A DNA stretch of 64,000 nucleotides from a bacterium. Its GTDB lineage: Bacteria; UBP15; UBA6099; JAJRTR01. The notes beneath the pieces were generated by a model that saw only the letters and a list, made by a program, of their open reading frames with translations, searched no databases and was not told the DNA's origin. Position 1 is the stretch's first letter. Each line of letters starts with the position of its first letter. A program made the translations under genes and the position numbers. The DNA lies in NCBI GenBank assembly GCA_024278215.1, contig JAJRTR010000011.1:29787-93786 (forward strand). The letters run 5' to 3'. Shown here in pieces: positions 41,883-50,838 of the stretch.

Positions 41883-44048
41883 ATGATTGTGTTGGATACC
41901 GTGCGGCGGCGGATGGCGACAATGAGCACAAGACATTTTATTCGCATTGTTATTATCACCGTATTTGCGGTGTCTATATGCCGGTGCGCGAAAAGCATCG
42001 TCACCAACGAACCGCGTCCGGAGATATACTGGGAATTCTCAGACAGGAATAATCCTGTTGCCATCGAGAAAGTAATAGTGCGTTTTGACGGCGAAGATGT
42101 AAGCGAGTACGCGGACACGGAATCGTGGCGGATAAGCTACAGGCCACTCGAACCGCTCGCGCCGGGCGAACACGATGCGGTAATCGTGATCTACGACAAC
42201 TTCGGGAAGAGAGCGGAGCGAGCGTGGAAGATCGTGGTCGATCCCGATGCGCCGGACACCATCAGTCCTCGCGTTGAATTCGTCGAACCGTCCCCGGCAT
42301 ACGGCGCTGTGCTGAATTCCGGGAGCGGTATTGCCATAGCCGCTGAAATAACGGACATGGGCGGCAGCGGGGTGGTCGAAGACACTGTTTCCATCAGAAC
42401 ATTTAAAGACGGTTATCTTAATAAAGAAATATGCAATTTCCCGAGGTATCTCGACGGGAAGATAAGTTGCAGCCTGTGTCGCCTGCACACGGGAATATAC
42501 AGGATTTTCATATCCGCCCGTGATCATGCCGGCAACAAATCGGCTGAAAAAGAACTCTTTTTCTCCGTAGATTCCACAAAGCCTTCGATGGTCGACTTTA
42601 AGCTTGAACCGGAAACGGTGGGACCCGATGACGAGATCGTCGTTGCCGCGAATCTTTATGACATACCCCCTGAAAATCTGTCGCAGTGGTTTGTTCGTGT
42701 TCTGAACCCGGAAGGTAAGACGGTGAAAGAATTCGGCGCGCCCGCAATAGAAGGGGAAAACACCCTTCGGTTCAGAGGTTTCGAGATAGAGGATAATCCG
42801 CGCGGATCGTACAGGATAAAGGCTTATGTCGAGGACAGCGCGGGCAACATGACCGAATCCCCTTTTACGGCTGATATTGTCGTCCGGCCGGGAGATGTTG
42901 CCGATAAGCATCCCACCGGTGCCGGCGCGGACAAAACGGGACCGGAAGCCATAGTGCCGGTGCCGCCTGATATGCCGGGCCCGCTGCCCGAACCGAATAT
43001 TGAACCTTATGCAGGCAGTGAACATGCCGCCGCCGGTATTTTCCCCGATCCGACATCCTGGGCCGGTGATACCGGTGATTCAAATAAACTGCCCGAAGAC
43101 GACAAATCCAAATACAAGACCGAAAAGGAGATCGTGATCCTGCGCACGGACGCCGCACTGCCGGAATCGTCACATGAACCGTCGAACGATACCGCGCCGC
43201 CTTCGATAATTTCCATTTCTCCCCGGGACGGACTTACCACCGACAACATGTCGCCGGACATATCGTTCGGGTTCGAGGACATCGGCGGCGCGGGAGTAGA
43301 CATTGCTTCTGTCCGGCTGGTGCTCGACGGAGAAGATCATTCTGAAGAAATCGAGATTAAAAAGAACAGTGCGATATACCGTCCGCCGGAACCGCTTGCG
43401 CCGGGGAGGCATATTGCCGAAGCCGGTGTCTCGGATTCCATCGGTAATGTCGCCTCAAAGAAATGGTCGTTCACCATAGCGCCCCGGTCAATAGTGGACT
43501 TATCGCCGCCTTCGGTTTCCTTCGTCTACCCGCCTCAAAATTTCATTACGAACAACAGGGTGGTGATGCTCAAGGCTGATCTGCGGGATAATGTTTCCGT
43601 GGATATGGACAGCATCACACTGACATTGGATATGAAAGATGTGTCTGTGGACGGGTTGTGCGTCGTAGACAAAAAAAACAAACTTATATGCCGTCTTGTG
43701 CTCGATGAAGGGAAACACAGGGTGTCGGTCTCGTGCTCGGACGATGAAGGCAACAGAAGCTCGGCGGCGCTCGCGCTTACTGTGGATGTCACAGCGCCCG
43801 AGACGATCATCACCAGCCATTTCGAGGGGCAGAAAGTTGCCGGGGATAAGATCGAACTTTCGGGCCGCATCTACGATATGTACGGTCATCCCGTGAAGGT
43901 CACAGTGGACGGACTGCCCGCGGAAGTCGACGCTAATTACTGGACCGTCGACAAACTGCCGATCAAACCGGGAGTGAATAATATTCAGATAATATCGAAA
44001 GATTCCGCGGGCAATATCGGCGAATCATCTATCACCCTTTATCACTAG
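41883..44048 (+). CDS. secreted multi-domain Ig-like (bacterial Ig/CARDB-type) surface protein
   Basis: Up to 721 residues from ATG 41883; ATG 41913 or 41922 would give a cleaner signal peptide (MSTRHFIRIVIITVFAVSIC) with a Cys soon after that could be a lipidation site, though the lipobox is poor. About six Ig-like modules follow, with recurring PEIYWEFSD, PRVEFVEPSPA, DSTKPSMVDFKLE, PSIISISPRDGLT, PSVSFVYPPQNF and PETIITSHFEG starts and repeated KVTVDG/RLVLDGEDHSE strands. The middle (about 340-430) is Pro/Gly-rich and disordered. It ends 213 bases before exbB. Adhesive, structural or envelope role likely; function unknown. Confidence 0.75.
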   Translation: MIVLDTVRRRMATMSTRHFIRIVIITVFAVSICRCAKSIVTNEPRPEIYWEFSDRNNPVAIEKVIVRFDGEDVSEYADTESWRISYRPLEPLAPGEHDAVIVIYDNFGKRAERAWKIVVDPDAPDTISPRVEFVEPSPAYGAVLNSGSGIAIAAEITDMGGSGVVEDTVSIRTFKDGYLNKEICNFPRYLDGKISCSLCRLHTGIYRIFISARDHAGNKSAEKELFFSVDSTKPSMVDFKLEPETVGPDDEIVVAANLYDIPPENLSQWFVRVLNPEGKTVKEFGAPAIEGENTLRFRGFEIEDNPRGSYRIKAYVEDSAGNMTESPFTADIVVRPGDVADKHPTGAGADKTGPEAIVPVPPDMPGPLPEPNIEPYAGSEHAAAGIFPDPTSWAGDTGDSNKLPEDDKSKYKTEKEIVILRTDAALPESSHEPSNDTAPPSIISISPRDGLTTDNMSPDISFGFEDIGGAGVDIASVRLVLDGEDHSEEIEIKKNSAIYRPPEPLAPGRHIAEAGVSDSIGNVASKKWSFTIAPRSIVDLSPPSVSFVYPPQNFITNNRVVMLKADLRDNVSVDMDSITLTLDMKDVSVDGLCVVDKKNKLICRLVLDEGKHRVSVSCSDDEGNRSSAALALTVDVTAPETIITSHFEGQKVAGDKIELSGRIYDMYGHPVKVTVDGLPAEVDANYWTVDKLPIKPGVNNIQIISKDSAGNIGESSITLYH

Positions 44049-44261
44049 CCCGCGTGAAAACATGACGTTTCACCTCCACTCTTTGCCATTTTCATGTGCT
44101 GAATATAGAATGTATTTCTCGAAACATAACGGTATGCGCATGTTTTGTTGCAATACCGGGAAATGTTCGCGGAGAGCGGCCTCCGGTCCGTGTCGCAAGG
44201 GAAACTGCCTCGCGGGATCACAGCCGGTCCCGCCTGTGGAAACAATTACGCGAAAGCTGGA

Positions 44262-44939
44262 ATGAACATGGTAGACCTTTTCATAAAAGGCGGCTTCATG
44301 ATGTACCCGATAGTCGCCTGTTCGCTGATCGCCCTGACGATAACCTTCGAGAGAATATTTTACATCATTAGCGCCACGTCGAAAAACAATAAATTCATCG
44401 ACGAAGCGCGCCGCATAAGTGACGACGATCCGGACCGTCTGACGAAAATAAGGGAAATCGCCGGGCGCGTACAGTGCCCGGTGTCCATGCTCGTCGCGGC
44501 GGCAATAGACAACAGGTGCGAACCGGAAGGTAAAAGAAACACAATCCTGTGGCGTGTCGGCTCGAACCTGAGGCGCGACCTCGAACGTTTCGTCAACACG
44601 CTCGGCATCATCGCGCATATCACCCCGCTGATGGGACTTCTCGGCACGGTAATCGGCATGATACGCGCTTTCATGATTATACAGGCGCTCGGCGGCCAGG
44701 TGGACGCTTCCGATCTCGCGGGCGGCATCTCCGAGGCGCTCATCACCACCGCCGCGGGGCTCGCGGTAGCGATTCCCGCTATGATCTTCTACCACTTTGT
44801 CGATGGCCGTGTTGATAAAATCGAAGCGACCATGAAGGATTCGGCAGTAATATTCCCGGAAATAATGGGCTACTATTCCGTCGGCGGCGGGGACGATAAA
44901 AACAGGGCGAAACAGGATAAGGACAGCAGCGCGAACTGA
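44262..44939 (+). CDS. exbB: ExbB/TolQ/MotA-family proton channel protein
   Basis: 225 residues from ATG 44262 (ATG 44268 equally possible). Three transmembrane helices: about 10-32 (GGFMMYPIVACSLIALTITFE), about 120-140 and about 165-185 (ALITTAAGLAVAIPAMIFY). The signature GIIAHITPLMGLLGTVIGMIRAF is the MotA/TolQ/ExbB conserved loop. With ExbD it converts proton flow into force for TonB. Its stop overlaps the exbD ATG (TGATG), and the TonB gene follows, so the three form an operon. Confidence 0.93.
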   Translation: MNMVDLFIKGGFMMYPIVACSLIALTITFERIFYIISATSKNNKFIDEARRISDDDPDRLTKIREIAGRVQCPVSMLVAAAIDNRCEPEGKRNTILWRVGSNLRRDLERFVNTLGIIAHITPLMGLLGTVIGMIRAFMIIQALGGQVDASDLAGGISEALITTAAGLAVAIPAMIFYHFVDGRVDKIEATMKDSAVIFPEIMGYYSVGGGDDKNRAKQDKDSSAN

Positions 44940-45358
44940 TGGAATTCGAAGGCAGAAAAAAAATTGATATGCACGTCGACATCGCGCCTCTTGTCGACAT
45001 AGTTTTCCTGTTGCTGCTTTTCTTCCTGCTAACATCGAAGTTCATCAAGCAGCCGGGCATGAAGATAGACCTGCCCAGGGCACAGGCGGCACGACAACAG
45101 GACAGGCAGGACATCATCGTTTCCATCACCCGCGACGAAAGATATTTTCTCAACGGCGCACCGCTCGATGTGATGGATGTACGCTCCGCACTGTGCGAAA
45201 AGATAAAGGCAAACGAGCGAAAGATCGTCATTATAAAAGCGGACAAAAAAACACCGCTTCAGCCTGTGGTGTCGGTGATGGATTACTCGAAGCAGTGCAG
45301 CGCGAACGGAGTCACTATTTCCACAAAACTTAATTCCGGCGCTGCTCCTGGTCCATGA
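44939..45358 (+). CDS. exbD: ExbD/TolR-family biopolymer transport protein
   Basis: 139 residues. Short cytoplasmic start, one transmembrane helix (about 16-36) containing the key Asp of IAPLVDIVFLLLLFFLL, then a periplasmic domain (about 45-135) with IDLPRAQA and ITRDERYFLNGAPL. Forms the proton channel with ExbB. Overlaps exbB by one base and precedes tonB by 22 bases. Confidence 0.93.
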   Translation: MEFEGRKKIDMHVDIAPLVDIVFLLLLFFLLTSKFIKQPGMKIDLPRAQAARQQDRQDIIVSITRDERYFLNGAPLDVMDVRSALCEKIKANERKIVIIKADKKTPLQPVVSVMDYSKQCSANGVTISTKLNSGAAPGP

Positions 45359-45380
45359 TGCCGTGATGGATGTGAGTTGA

Positions 45381-46268
45381 TTGAAAGAATATCTCCCCAG
45401 AAAAAGTTTCCTGACGAAATCCGGTGTTGTCCTTTCCATCGTTTTGCATATTCTCGTGTTCTCGATCCCGGTAGCGCTTGTCGTCAGGCCGCCCGACCCG
45501 AATAAGGAGAGAAAAGTCGAACTCATCTTCGAAAAACCCCGGCAACAGGCACCAAAACCAAAGCCCGCGCCTCCGAAACCAAAGCCAAAACCGAAACCCG
45601 TGCGAAAAATCAAACCGCGACCAAAACCGCCGCCTGAGCCGCCTGAGCCGAAACAGCAAGCCGCCGAGCCGAAATCGCCCATCGAGGCCGCTGTAGCCGA
45701 CGCAGGCGGCATCGACATCCCCACCGGACCCGCTTATGAAGAAGTGTATGTGCCGCCGCCTTATGTTCCCGCATGTGGAAACGGCGTGCTCGACGACGGC
45801 GAAGAATGCGACGATGGCAACACCACAGACGGCGACGGCTGCGCTGCCGGGTGCGCACTGGAATATACCCCCGGTTGCGGCAACGGTGTGCTGGACGCGG
45901 GCGAAGAATGCGACGACGGCAACAACGCAGACGGCGATGGCTGCTCCGCCGGGTGCCTCGATGAAGTCTATAGGCAAAACCTGCTTGCCGAATATCAGAA
46001 AAGCATACTTCTGACAATTGAACGGAATAAGAAATACCCGCCGGCGGCGCGGCGGCGCGGCATACAGGGAGCGGCGAAAGTTAGATTCGACATCGCGGCA
46101 GACGGAGCAGTCAGCGGCGTCGCGCTCGACAAAACTTCCGGGTACGACATACTCGATCGTGAAGCCCTCGCCACCATCACTCGCATAGGCCGCTTCGCCC
46201 CCATTCCCGAACCGCTCGATATGCCGCGGATGGAGATTTCCGTTGCCATCGTTTTCCGGCTCCAGTAA
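45381..46268 (+). CDS. tonB: TonB protein with two Cys-rich repeats inserted before the TonB C-terminal domain
   Basis: 295 residues from a TTG start, no good alternative. One N-terminal transmembrane helix (about 14-35) is followed by a Pro/Lys-rich rigid linker (about 52-90, many KP and PP pairs), then two tandem 27-residue repeats (132-158 and 166-192), each with four Cys in the pattern [27 protein letters not shown], which is the Myxococcus Cys-rich repeat. A TonB C-terminal domain follows (about 205-295: [20 protein letters not shown]). TonB transmits energy to outer-membrane receptors. The Cys repeats in the periplasmic span are very unusual and could form disulfides or bind metal. Lies directly after exbB-exbD. 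Confidence 0.9.
   Translation: MKEYLPRKSFLTKSGVVLSIVLHILVFSIPVALVVRPPDPNKERKVELIFEKPRQQAPKPKPAPPKPKPKPKPVRKIKPRPKPPPEPPEPKQQAAEPKSPIEAAVADAGGIDIPTGPAYEEVYVPPPYVPACGNGVLDDGEECDDGNTTDGDGCAAGCALEYTPGCGNGVLDAGEECDDGNNADGDGCSAGCLDEVYRQNLLAEYQKSILLTIERNKKYPPAARRRGIQGAAKVRFDIAADGAVSGVALDKTSGYDILDREALATITRIGRFAPIPEPLDMPRMEISVAIVFRLQ
45774..45956 (+). repeat. two tandem Cys-rich repeats coded within tonB
   Basis: Positions 45774-45854 and 45876-45956 encode the two 27-residue repeats. They agree closely at the DNA level too, with eight cysteines in total and DDGN/DGDG acidic loops of the kind found in secreted myxobacterial proteins. Confidence 0.85.
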
Positions 46269-46449
46269 GATATAATTATCCTGAGGGTGCCATGTACAAA
46301 ATTCTTTTTCCGGCAATGACAAATGGCTGCCGAATAGGTGATGGAAATTGTGTTTTTCAGGATTTTATGGTATCCTGAATTCTTGTGAAACAACAAAAAC
46401 GACACTGTGAATAATACCTGATGACAACTTATATAATGGGGGCTTGTAA

Positions 46450-49023
46450 ATGAGTGTAAAACCTGTGAATGTGCTATACGTTTCGCCTTCGCTGCCTGAT
46501 AAGCTTAAGCCTGCGCTGGAGATAGCGATGAATATGCGCTGGTGCTGGAGTCACGAGGCTACGGACCTGTTCCGAAGGCTCGACCGGGAGTTGTGGGATA
46601 AAGTGAACAAGAATCCTGTGTTTATGCTGGGGCAGATAAAACAGGAGCGGCTAAACGAGATTCTCGACGACGACGCTATCATGGCGCATCTGGATCGTGT
46701 GTATGAAGACCTGCAGGAGTATCTCAATGATAAGAAGACCTGGTACGACGAAGAGATCAAGCCGAAACACATATTAAAGGTGGCGTATTTTTCGCTGGAG
46801 TTCGGACTGAACGAGACGATACCGATATATTCCGGCGGTCTGGGGATGCTGGCGGGCGACCATCTCAAGTCCGCGAGCGACCTGGGTATTCCGCTCACGG
46901 GCGTCGGCCTGCTATACCAGGAAGGCTATTTCAGGCAGTATCTCAATGCCGACGGCTGGCAGCAGGAAGAGTATATCGGAAACGATTTTTACAATATGCC
47001 TATCGAGCAGGTGCGCGGCGAGGACGGCAACCAGTTGTCGGTGACTGTCGAGTATCCCACCGGGCCTGTGAAGGCAATGATATGGAAAGTCACAGTGGGC
47101 AGGATCACACTCTACCTGCTGGACACGAATACGCAGGACAACAGTCCCGAGGACCGGGACATTACATCCGCGCTGTACGGCGGCGGCCTGGACATGAGGA
47201 TACGCCAGGAGATGCTGCTGGGCATCGGCGGAGTGCGTTTGCTGAAGGCTCTCGACATCAATCCGAATGTCTACCACATGAACGAAGGCCACTCGGCGTT
47301 CCTGGCGCTCGAGCGCAGCAGGCAGTACATGGAGCGGCAGGGGCTCAGTTTCTGGGAAGGGCACTCACTTGTGAGGTCCAGCAATGTGTTTACGACACAT
47401 ACGCCTGTCCCCGCGGGCAACGACGTTTTTCCGCCGGATATGGTGCTGAATTATTTTTCGCCGTATCTTGACCAATACGGCCTGAGTCCGAAAGATTTCC
47501 TTGGCCTGGGACGCCAGAACCCGGCTGACGATAACGAAGGATTCTGTATGACGGTGCTGGCGATCAAGGAGGCGGCTTTTATCAACGGCGTGAGCCGCCT
47601 GCACGGAGAGGTGTCGCGCAAGATGTGGCGAAATATATGGGAGTCGGTGCCGCTCGAGGAGATTCCCATAGATCATGTGACGAACGGAGTGCATCTCACA
47701 TCGTGGGTTTCAAAAGAGATGTCGGACCTGCTGAGCCGATACCTGGGACCGCGCTGGATGCGTGACCCGTCGAATGTCGAGTTGTGGGAACGCATAGAGA
47801 AAATGCCGGCGGAGGAACTGTGGCAGACACACGAGCGGCGCAGGGAACGGCTTGTGGCTTTCGCGCGGCGCAGGCTGGCCGAGCAGTTCCGCAGCCGCGG
47901 CGCGGCGGAGGTGGATGTGCGGCGGGCGGAGGAGGTGCTCAACCCGGAGGCGCTCACTATCGGATTCGCGCGCAGATTCGCCACCTACAAACGCGGCACG
48001 CTCCTTTTTAAAAATCTCGAACGACTTGTGAATATTATAGACAACAAGGACCGGCCTGTGCAGATTATTTTTGCCGGGAAAGCGCATCCGCGCGACAACT
48101 CGGGCAAGGAACTTATCAGGCAGATAGTCCACTTCGGCCGCAAGCCGCGGCTCAGAAGCCATATCGTGTTCATGGAAAACTACGACATGCACCTTGCAAG
48201 ATACATGCTGCAGGGCGTCGATGTCTGGCTGAACACACCGAGGCGTCCCCTCGAGGCCAGCGGCACAAGCGGTATGAAAGCAAGCGCCAACGGTGTCATC
48301 AACCTGAGCATACTCGACGGCTGGTGGTGTGAGGCCTTCGAGAGCAATTCCAATGTCGGATGGGCGATCGGTCACGGCGAGGAATATGAAGACACCGAAT
48401 ACCAGGACGACATCGAAGCGGATTCGCTCTACGATCTGCTCGAGAAGGAAGTGGTCCCGCTGTTCTATGACCGCGGCAGCGACAATCTACCTCGCGGCTG
48501 GATCAAATACATGAAAGAAAACATGCACGAGATATGCCCGCAGTTCAACACCAACAGAATGGTGAAGGAGTACACAAAGAAAGCTTATGCGCCCTGCATG
48601 GAACGGCACAATTTCATGTCGCTCGAAGACTGCGAAGAGGCGAAGATATTTACCGACTGGAAACAATACGTGCGGCGAGTATGGAAGGATGTCAGGATCA
48701 CCAACATTGATTGTTCATCATGTGACAATGCTAAGGTGGGAGAGGAGATCGTCATACAGGCTGCGATAAATATGGCCGGTCTGACGCCTGAAGATGTTGT
48801 TGTGCAGATAGTGCATGGCCCGCTGGACTCCGGGGGCGGAATAATAGAACCCGAGGCGGTAGAGATGGCGCCCGTCGTTACAAACAGCGACGGAGATATG
48901 TTGTTCAAGGGCTCGTTCGTGCTCACAAGCAGCGGGCGGCGCGGCCAGACAGTGCGGGTCATGCCGCGCAATCCCATGCTTGACGATCCGTTCAAGATGG
49001 GCCTCATTAAATGGGGCGCGTAA
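46450..49023 (+). CDS. glgP: alpha-glucan (glycogen/maltodextrin) phosphorylase
   Basis: 857 residues, of the alternative bacterial/archaeal phosphorylase type with an N-terminal DUF3417-like extension (LPDKLKPALEIAMNMRWCWSHEA). Releases glucose-1-P from alpha-1,4-glucans. The pyridoxal-phosphate Lys lies in RRPLEASGTSGMKASANGV; the N-terminal YFSLEFGLNETIPIYSGGLG and GVGLLYQEGYF motifs are typical. A C-terminal beta domain (about 745-850) with HGPLDSGGGI follows the catalytic part. GGGGG eight bases before the ATG. The next gene is a hypothetical protein 47 bases downstream. Confidence 0.95.
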   Translation: MSVKPVNVLYVSPSLPDKLKPALEIAMNMRWCWSHEATDLFRRLDRELWDKVNKNPVFMLGQIKQERLNEILDDDAIMAHLDRVYEDLQEYLNDKKTWYDEEIKPKHILKVAYFSLEFGLNETIPIYSGGLGMLAGDHLKSASDLGIPLTGVGLLYQEGYFRQYLNADGWQQEEYIGNDFYNMPIEQVRGEDGNQLSVTVEYPTGPVKAMIWKVTVGRITLYLLDTNTQDNSPEDRDITSALYGGGLDMRIRQEMLLGIGGVRLLKALDINPNVYHMNEGHSAFLALERSRQYMERQGLSFWEGHSLVRSSNVFTTHTPVPAGNDVFPPDMVLNYFSPYLDQYGLSPKDFLGLGRQNPADDNEGFCMTVLAIKEAAFINGVSRLHGEVSRKMWRNIWESVPLEEIPIDHVTNGVHLTSWVSKEMSDLLSRYLGPRWMRDPSNVELWERIEKMPAEELWQTHERRRERLVAFARRRLAEQFRSRGAAEVDVRRAEEVLNPEALTIGFARRFATYKRGTLLFKNLERLVNIIDNKDRPVQIIFAGKAHPRDNSGKELIRQIVHFGRKPRLRSHIVFMENYDMHLARYMLQGVDVWLNTPRRPLEASGTSGMKASANGVINLSILDGWWCEAFESNSNVGWAIGHGEEYEDTEYQDDIEADSLYDLLEKEVVPLFYDRGSDNLPRGWIKYMKENMHEICPQFNTNRMVKEYTKKAYAPCMERHNFMSLEDCEEAKIFTDWKQYVRRVWKDVRITNIDCSSCDNAKVGEEIVIQAAINMAGLTPEDVVVQIVHGPLDSGGGIIEPEAVEMAPVVTNSDGDMLFKGSFVLTSSGRRGQTVRVMPRNPMLDDPFKMGLIKWGA

Positions 49024-49070
49024 GGGATTCGGATTGAACCGTAACTTGTGCGAAACTCGAAAGCAATAAC

Positions 49071-49541
49071 ATGTTGAACGGTTGCGTATCAGCGATGGAC
49101 TACGACCAGAGGGAAGACAACGAAAAACGATTCGACGGGCGACCTGTCGGCAGGATAAAACCTGTACAGAAGATTAATCGCACCCGCGGGGCAGCGCCGG
49201 CCTCAGGCTGCGACCGTGAAGACATGCGCATCAAAGCATGGGACGCGCAACGGTCGGCACAGCTTGGCCGCAAGTGGAATTACAAACTAACACGGCAGAT
49301 GTTGTACAGCACTGTGGCGGAGATCGACCTCGAAATGGCGGCGACCGGCTCACCATACGCGCTTAAAGTACGCGAGGGTGAGGACGGCGTTTTTATCGAG
49401 TTGAGCATGGTGGAAGGCGGTGCCGCCACCCGCAGGTCCGAAAAATTGCAACTCCGGGGAATCACACACGACGGAATAGATGATATTATTAAAGAGTTCC
49501 TCAAAAAACACGGTGTCAGGCTCCCAAGCACAAAGGAATGA
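49071..49541 (+). CDS. hypothetical protein
   Basis: 156 residues from ATG 49071; ATG 49095 (MDYDQREDNEKRF) is an alternative, and neither has a clear ribosome site. The first 65 residues are charged and probably disordered; the rest (about 75-150: LTRQMLYSTVAEIDLEMAATGSPYALKVREGEDGVFIEL) looks like a small alpha/beta domain. No signal peptide or membrane helix. No family recognised; the resemblance to FlaG is too weak to use. Located between glgP and the sialidase-like gene on the same strand. Confidence 0.6.
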   Translation: MLNGCVSAMDYDQREDNEKRFDGRPVGRIKPVQKINRTRGAAPASGCDREDMRIKAWDAQRSAQLGRKWNYKLTRQMLYSTVAEIDLEMAATGSPYALKVREGEDGVFIELSMVEGGAATRRSEKLQLRGITHDGIDDIIKEFLKKHGVRLPSTKE

Positions 49542-49593
49542 AAGGAAAAACACGTGTCTTTCTCAATATATAGAAAAACGCACGAGTTTAGTT

Positions 49594-50661
49594 ATGAAAA
49601 CAGATAAGCCGTATAGAATCGTCATGACATTCGCCATACTGTTCATCACAGTATTCGCATCAGTCATTTCAGCTTTCGGCGCAGAAGAAAAACCATATTT
49701 CGCCGCGGAAAACATCTTCGCAAGAAACGCAGATGAACACCCTCAGAACCATGCGTCAAGCATAGCCGAGTTGCCGAACGGCGACTTGCTCGTATCGTGG
49801 TTCGGCGGTTCGCGCGAGGGCATGCCCGATGTGGCCGTGTGGGTAAGCAGGCGTCCCGCAGGGTCGAGAGAATGGGCCAGACCGGAAAAACTCGTCGACG
49901 ATCCTGATTATGCGGCCGGCAACTCGATTGTTTTCGCCGACTCGTCGGGCAAAGTGTGGTTATTTTATCTTATTAAATATGCCGAACGATGGGATGCCTG
50001 GGAAGAATGCAAAGTATTCGCCGTCACTTCGGACGACAATGGGAAAACATGGTCGGAACCTCGAGTGATACAGGACGGGAAGGGCTGGGTAATAAGGAAT
50101 AATCCTGTCGAGATTGAACCGGGTAGAATCCTGTTGCCGGTCTATACCGAAGACCCGCCTGACTCGTGGATGTGGATAAGCGACGATGGTTTCAAAACAA
50201 AAGAGGTCGTCGAGGTCCCCGCCGTCGCGCCCGGCCACTACCAGCCCGCGGTCGCGCCTCTGGGAGGCGACAAAATGATAATGCTGGCACGCCATTACAC
50301 TGTGCCGGGTAAAATATGGGTTTCAATTTCAAAAGATAAAGGCCGTTCGTGGTTCAAACCAAAACTGACTGGCCTGCCGAACCCGGACAGCGGTATCAGC
50401 CTCATCATGCTCGAATCCGGCGCGCTGCTTCTCGCGTACAACAACAGCAAATGGGTGCGCACACCCCTGACAGTAGCGATTTCCGACAACGGAGGCAGGT
50501 CCTGGCCCTGGAAGAAAAACCTCGAAACCGCATCCGCCGAATTCTCCTATCCCTATCTTATTCAGGACAGAAACGGGATCATCCATATTACGTATACAAG
50601 CGACAGCCGCAAATATATAAAACATGCCGAATTCAATGAAGCATGGCTGCGAAGCAAGTAG
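49594..50661 (+). CDS. secreted sialidase-like (BNR/Asp-box) protein
   Basis: 355 residues from ATG 49594 (MKTDKPYRIVMTFAILFITV), with a signal peptide ending near AFGA. A six-bladed beta-propeller is suggested by three Asp boxes (TSDDNGKTW, SKDKGRSWF, SDNGGRSWPW). HASSIAELPNGDLLVSWFGGSREG at the N-terminus is typical of the exo-alpha-sialidase (BNR_2) subfamily found in polysaccharide-degrading bacteria. A canonical FRIP motif is not seen, so sialic acid may not be the substrate. Exported, likely acting on glycans. Confidence 0.83.
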   Translation: MKTDKPYRIVMTFAILFITVFASVISAFGAEEKPYFAAENIFARNADEHPQNHASSIAELPNGDLLVSWFGGSREGMPDVAVWVSRRPAGSREWARPEKLVDDPDYAAGNSIVFADSSGKVWLFYLIKYAERWDAWEECKVFAVTSDDNGKTWSEPRVIQDGKGWVIRNNPVEIEPGRILLPVYTEDPPDSWMWISDDGFKTKEVVEVPAVAPGHYQPAVAPLGGDKMIMLARHYTVPGKIWVSISKDKGRSWFKPKLTGLPNPDSGISLIMLESGALLLAYNNSKWVRTPLTVAISDNGGRSWPWKKNLETASAEFSYPYLIQDRNGIIHITYTSDSRKYIKHAEFNEAWLRSK

Positions 50662-50755
50662 TCATTTCAAGGCAGTATAACTTATCCCGGATTGGTAATA
50701 TATGCAGACTAATGGCAATAGCGTTAAGTTAAGGATGCGAAGATTACAAATATCT

Positions 50756-50804
50756 GTAACTGTTCACAGCGCTGTGAAGGGAAACACATCCTGTGAACAG
50801 TTAC
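50756..50804. terminator. perfect 14-bp-stem hairpin between convergent genes
   Basis: Arms GTAACTGTTCACAG (50756-50769) and CTGTGAACAGTTAC (50791-50804) around a 21-base loop; the left side also contains the 12-bp palindrome CACAGCGCTGTG. It lies between the sialidase-like gene stop (50661) and the acyl-CoA dehydrogenase stop (50839). No U-run follows, so termination in both directions is inferred only. Confidence 0.5.
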
Positions 50805-50838
50805 GATAATATGTTGCTGCCGACAATGCGATAAGGTG

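Noticed and set aside
46269-46449. A -12/-24 (sigma-54) promoter before glgP
   Set aside because: A TGGC-like match occurs (AAATGGCTGCC) but the TTGC box at the right spacing is missing.
49071-49541. FlaG-like flagellar protein
   Set aside because: Only a loose resemblance in one strand-rich segment; key FlaG motifs are missing, so it is left hypothetical.
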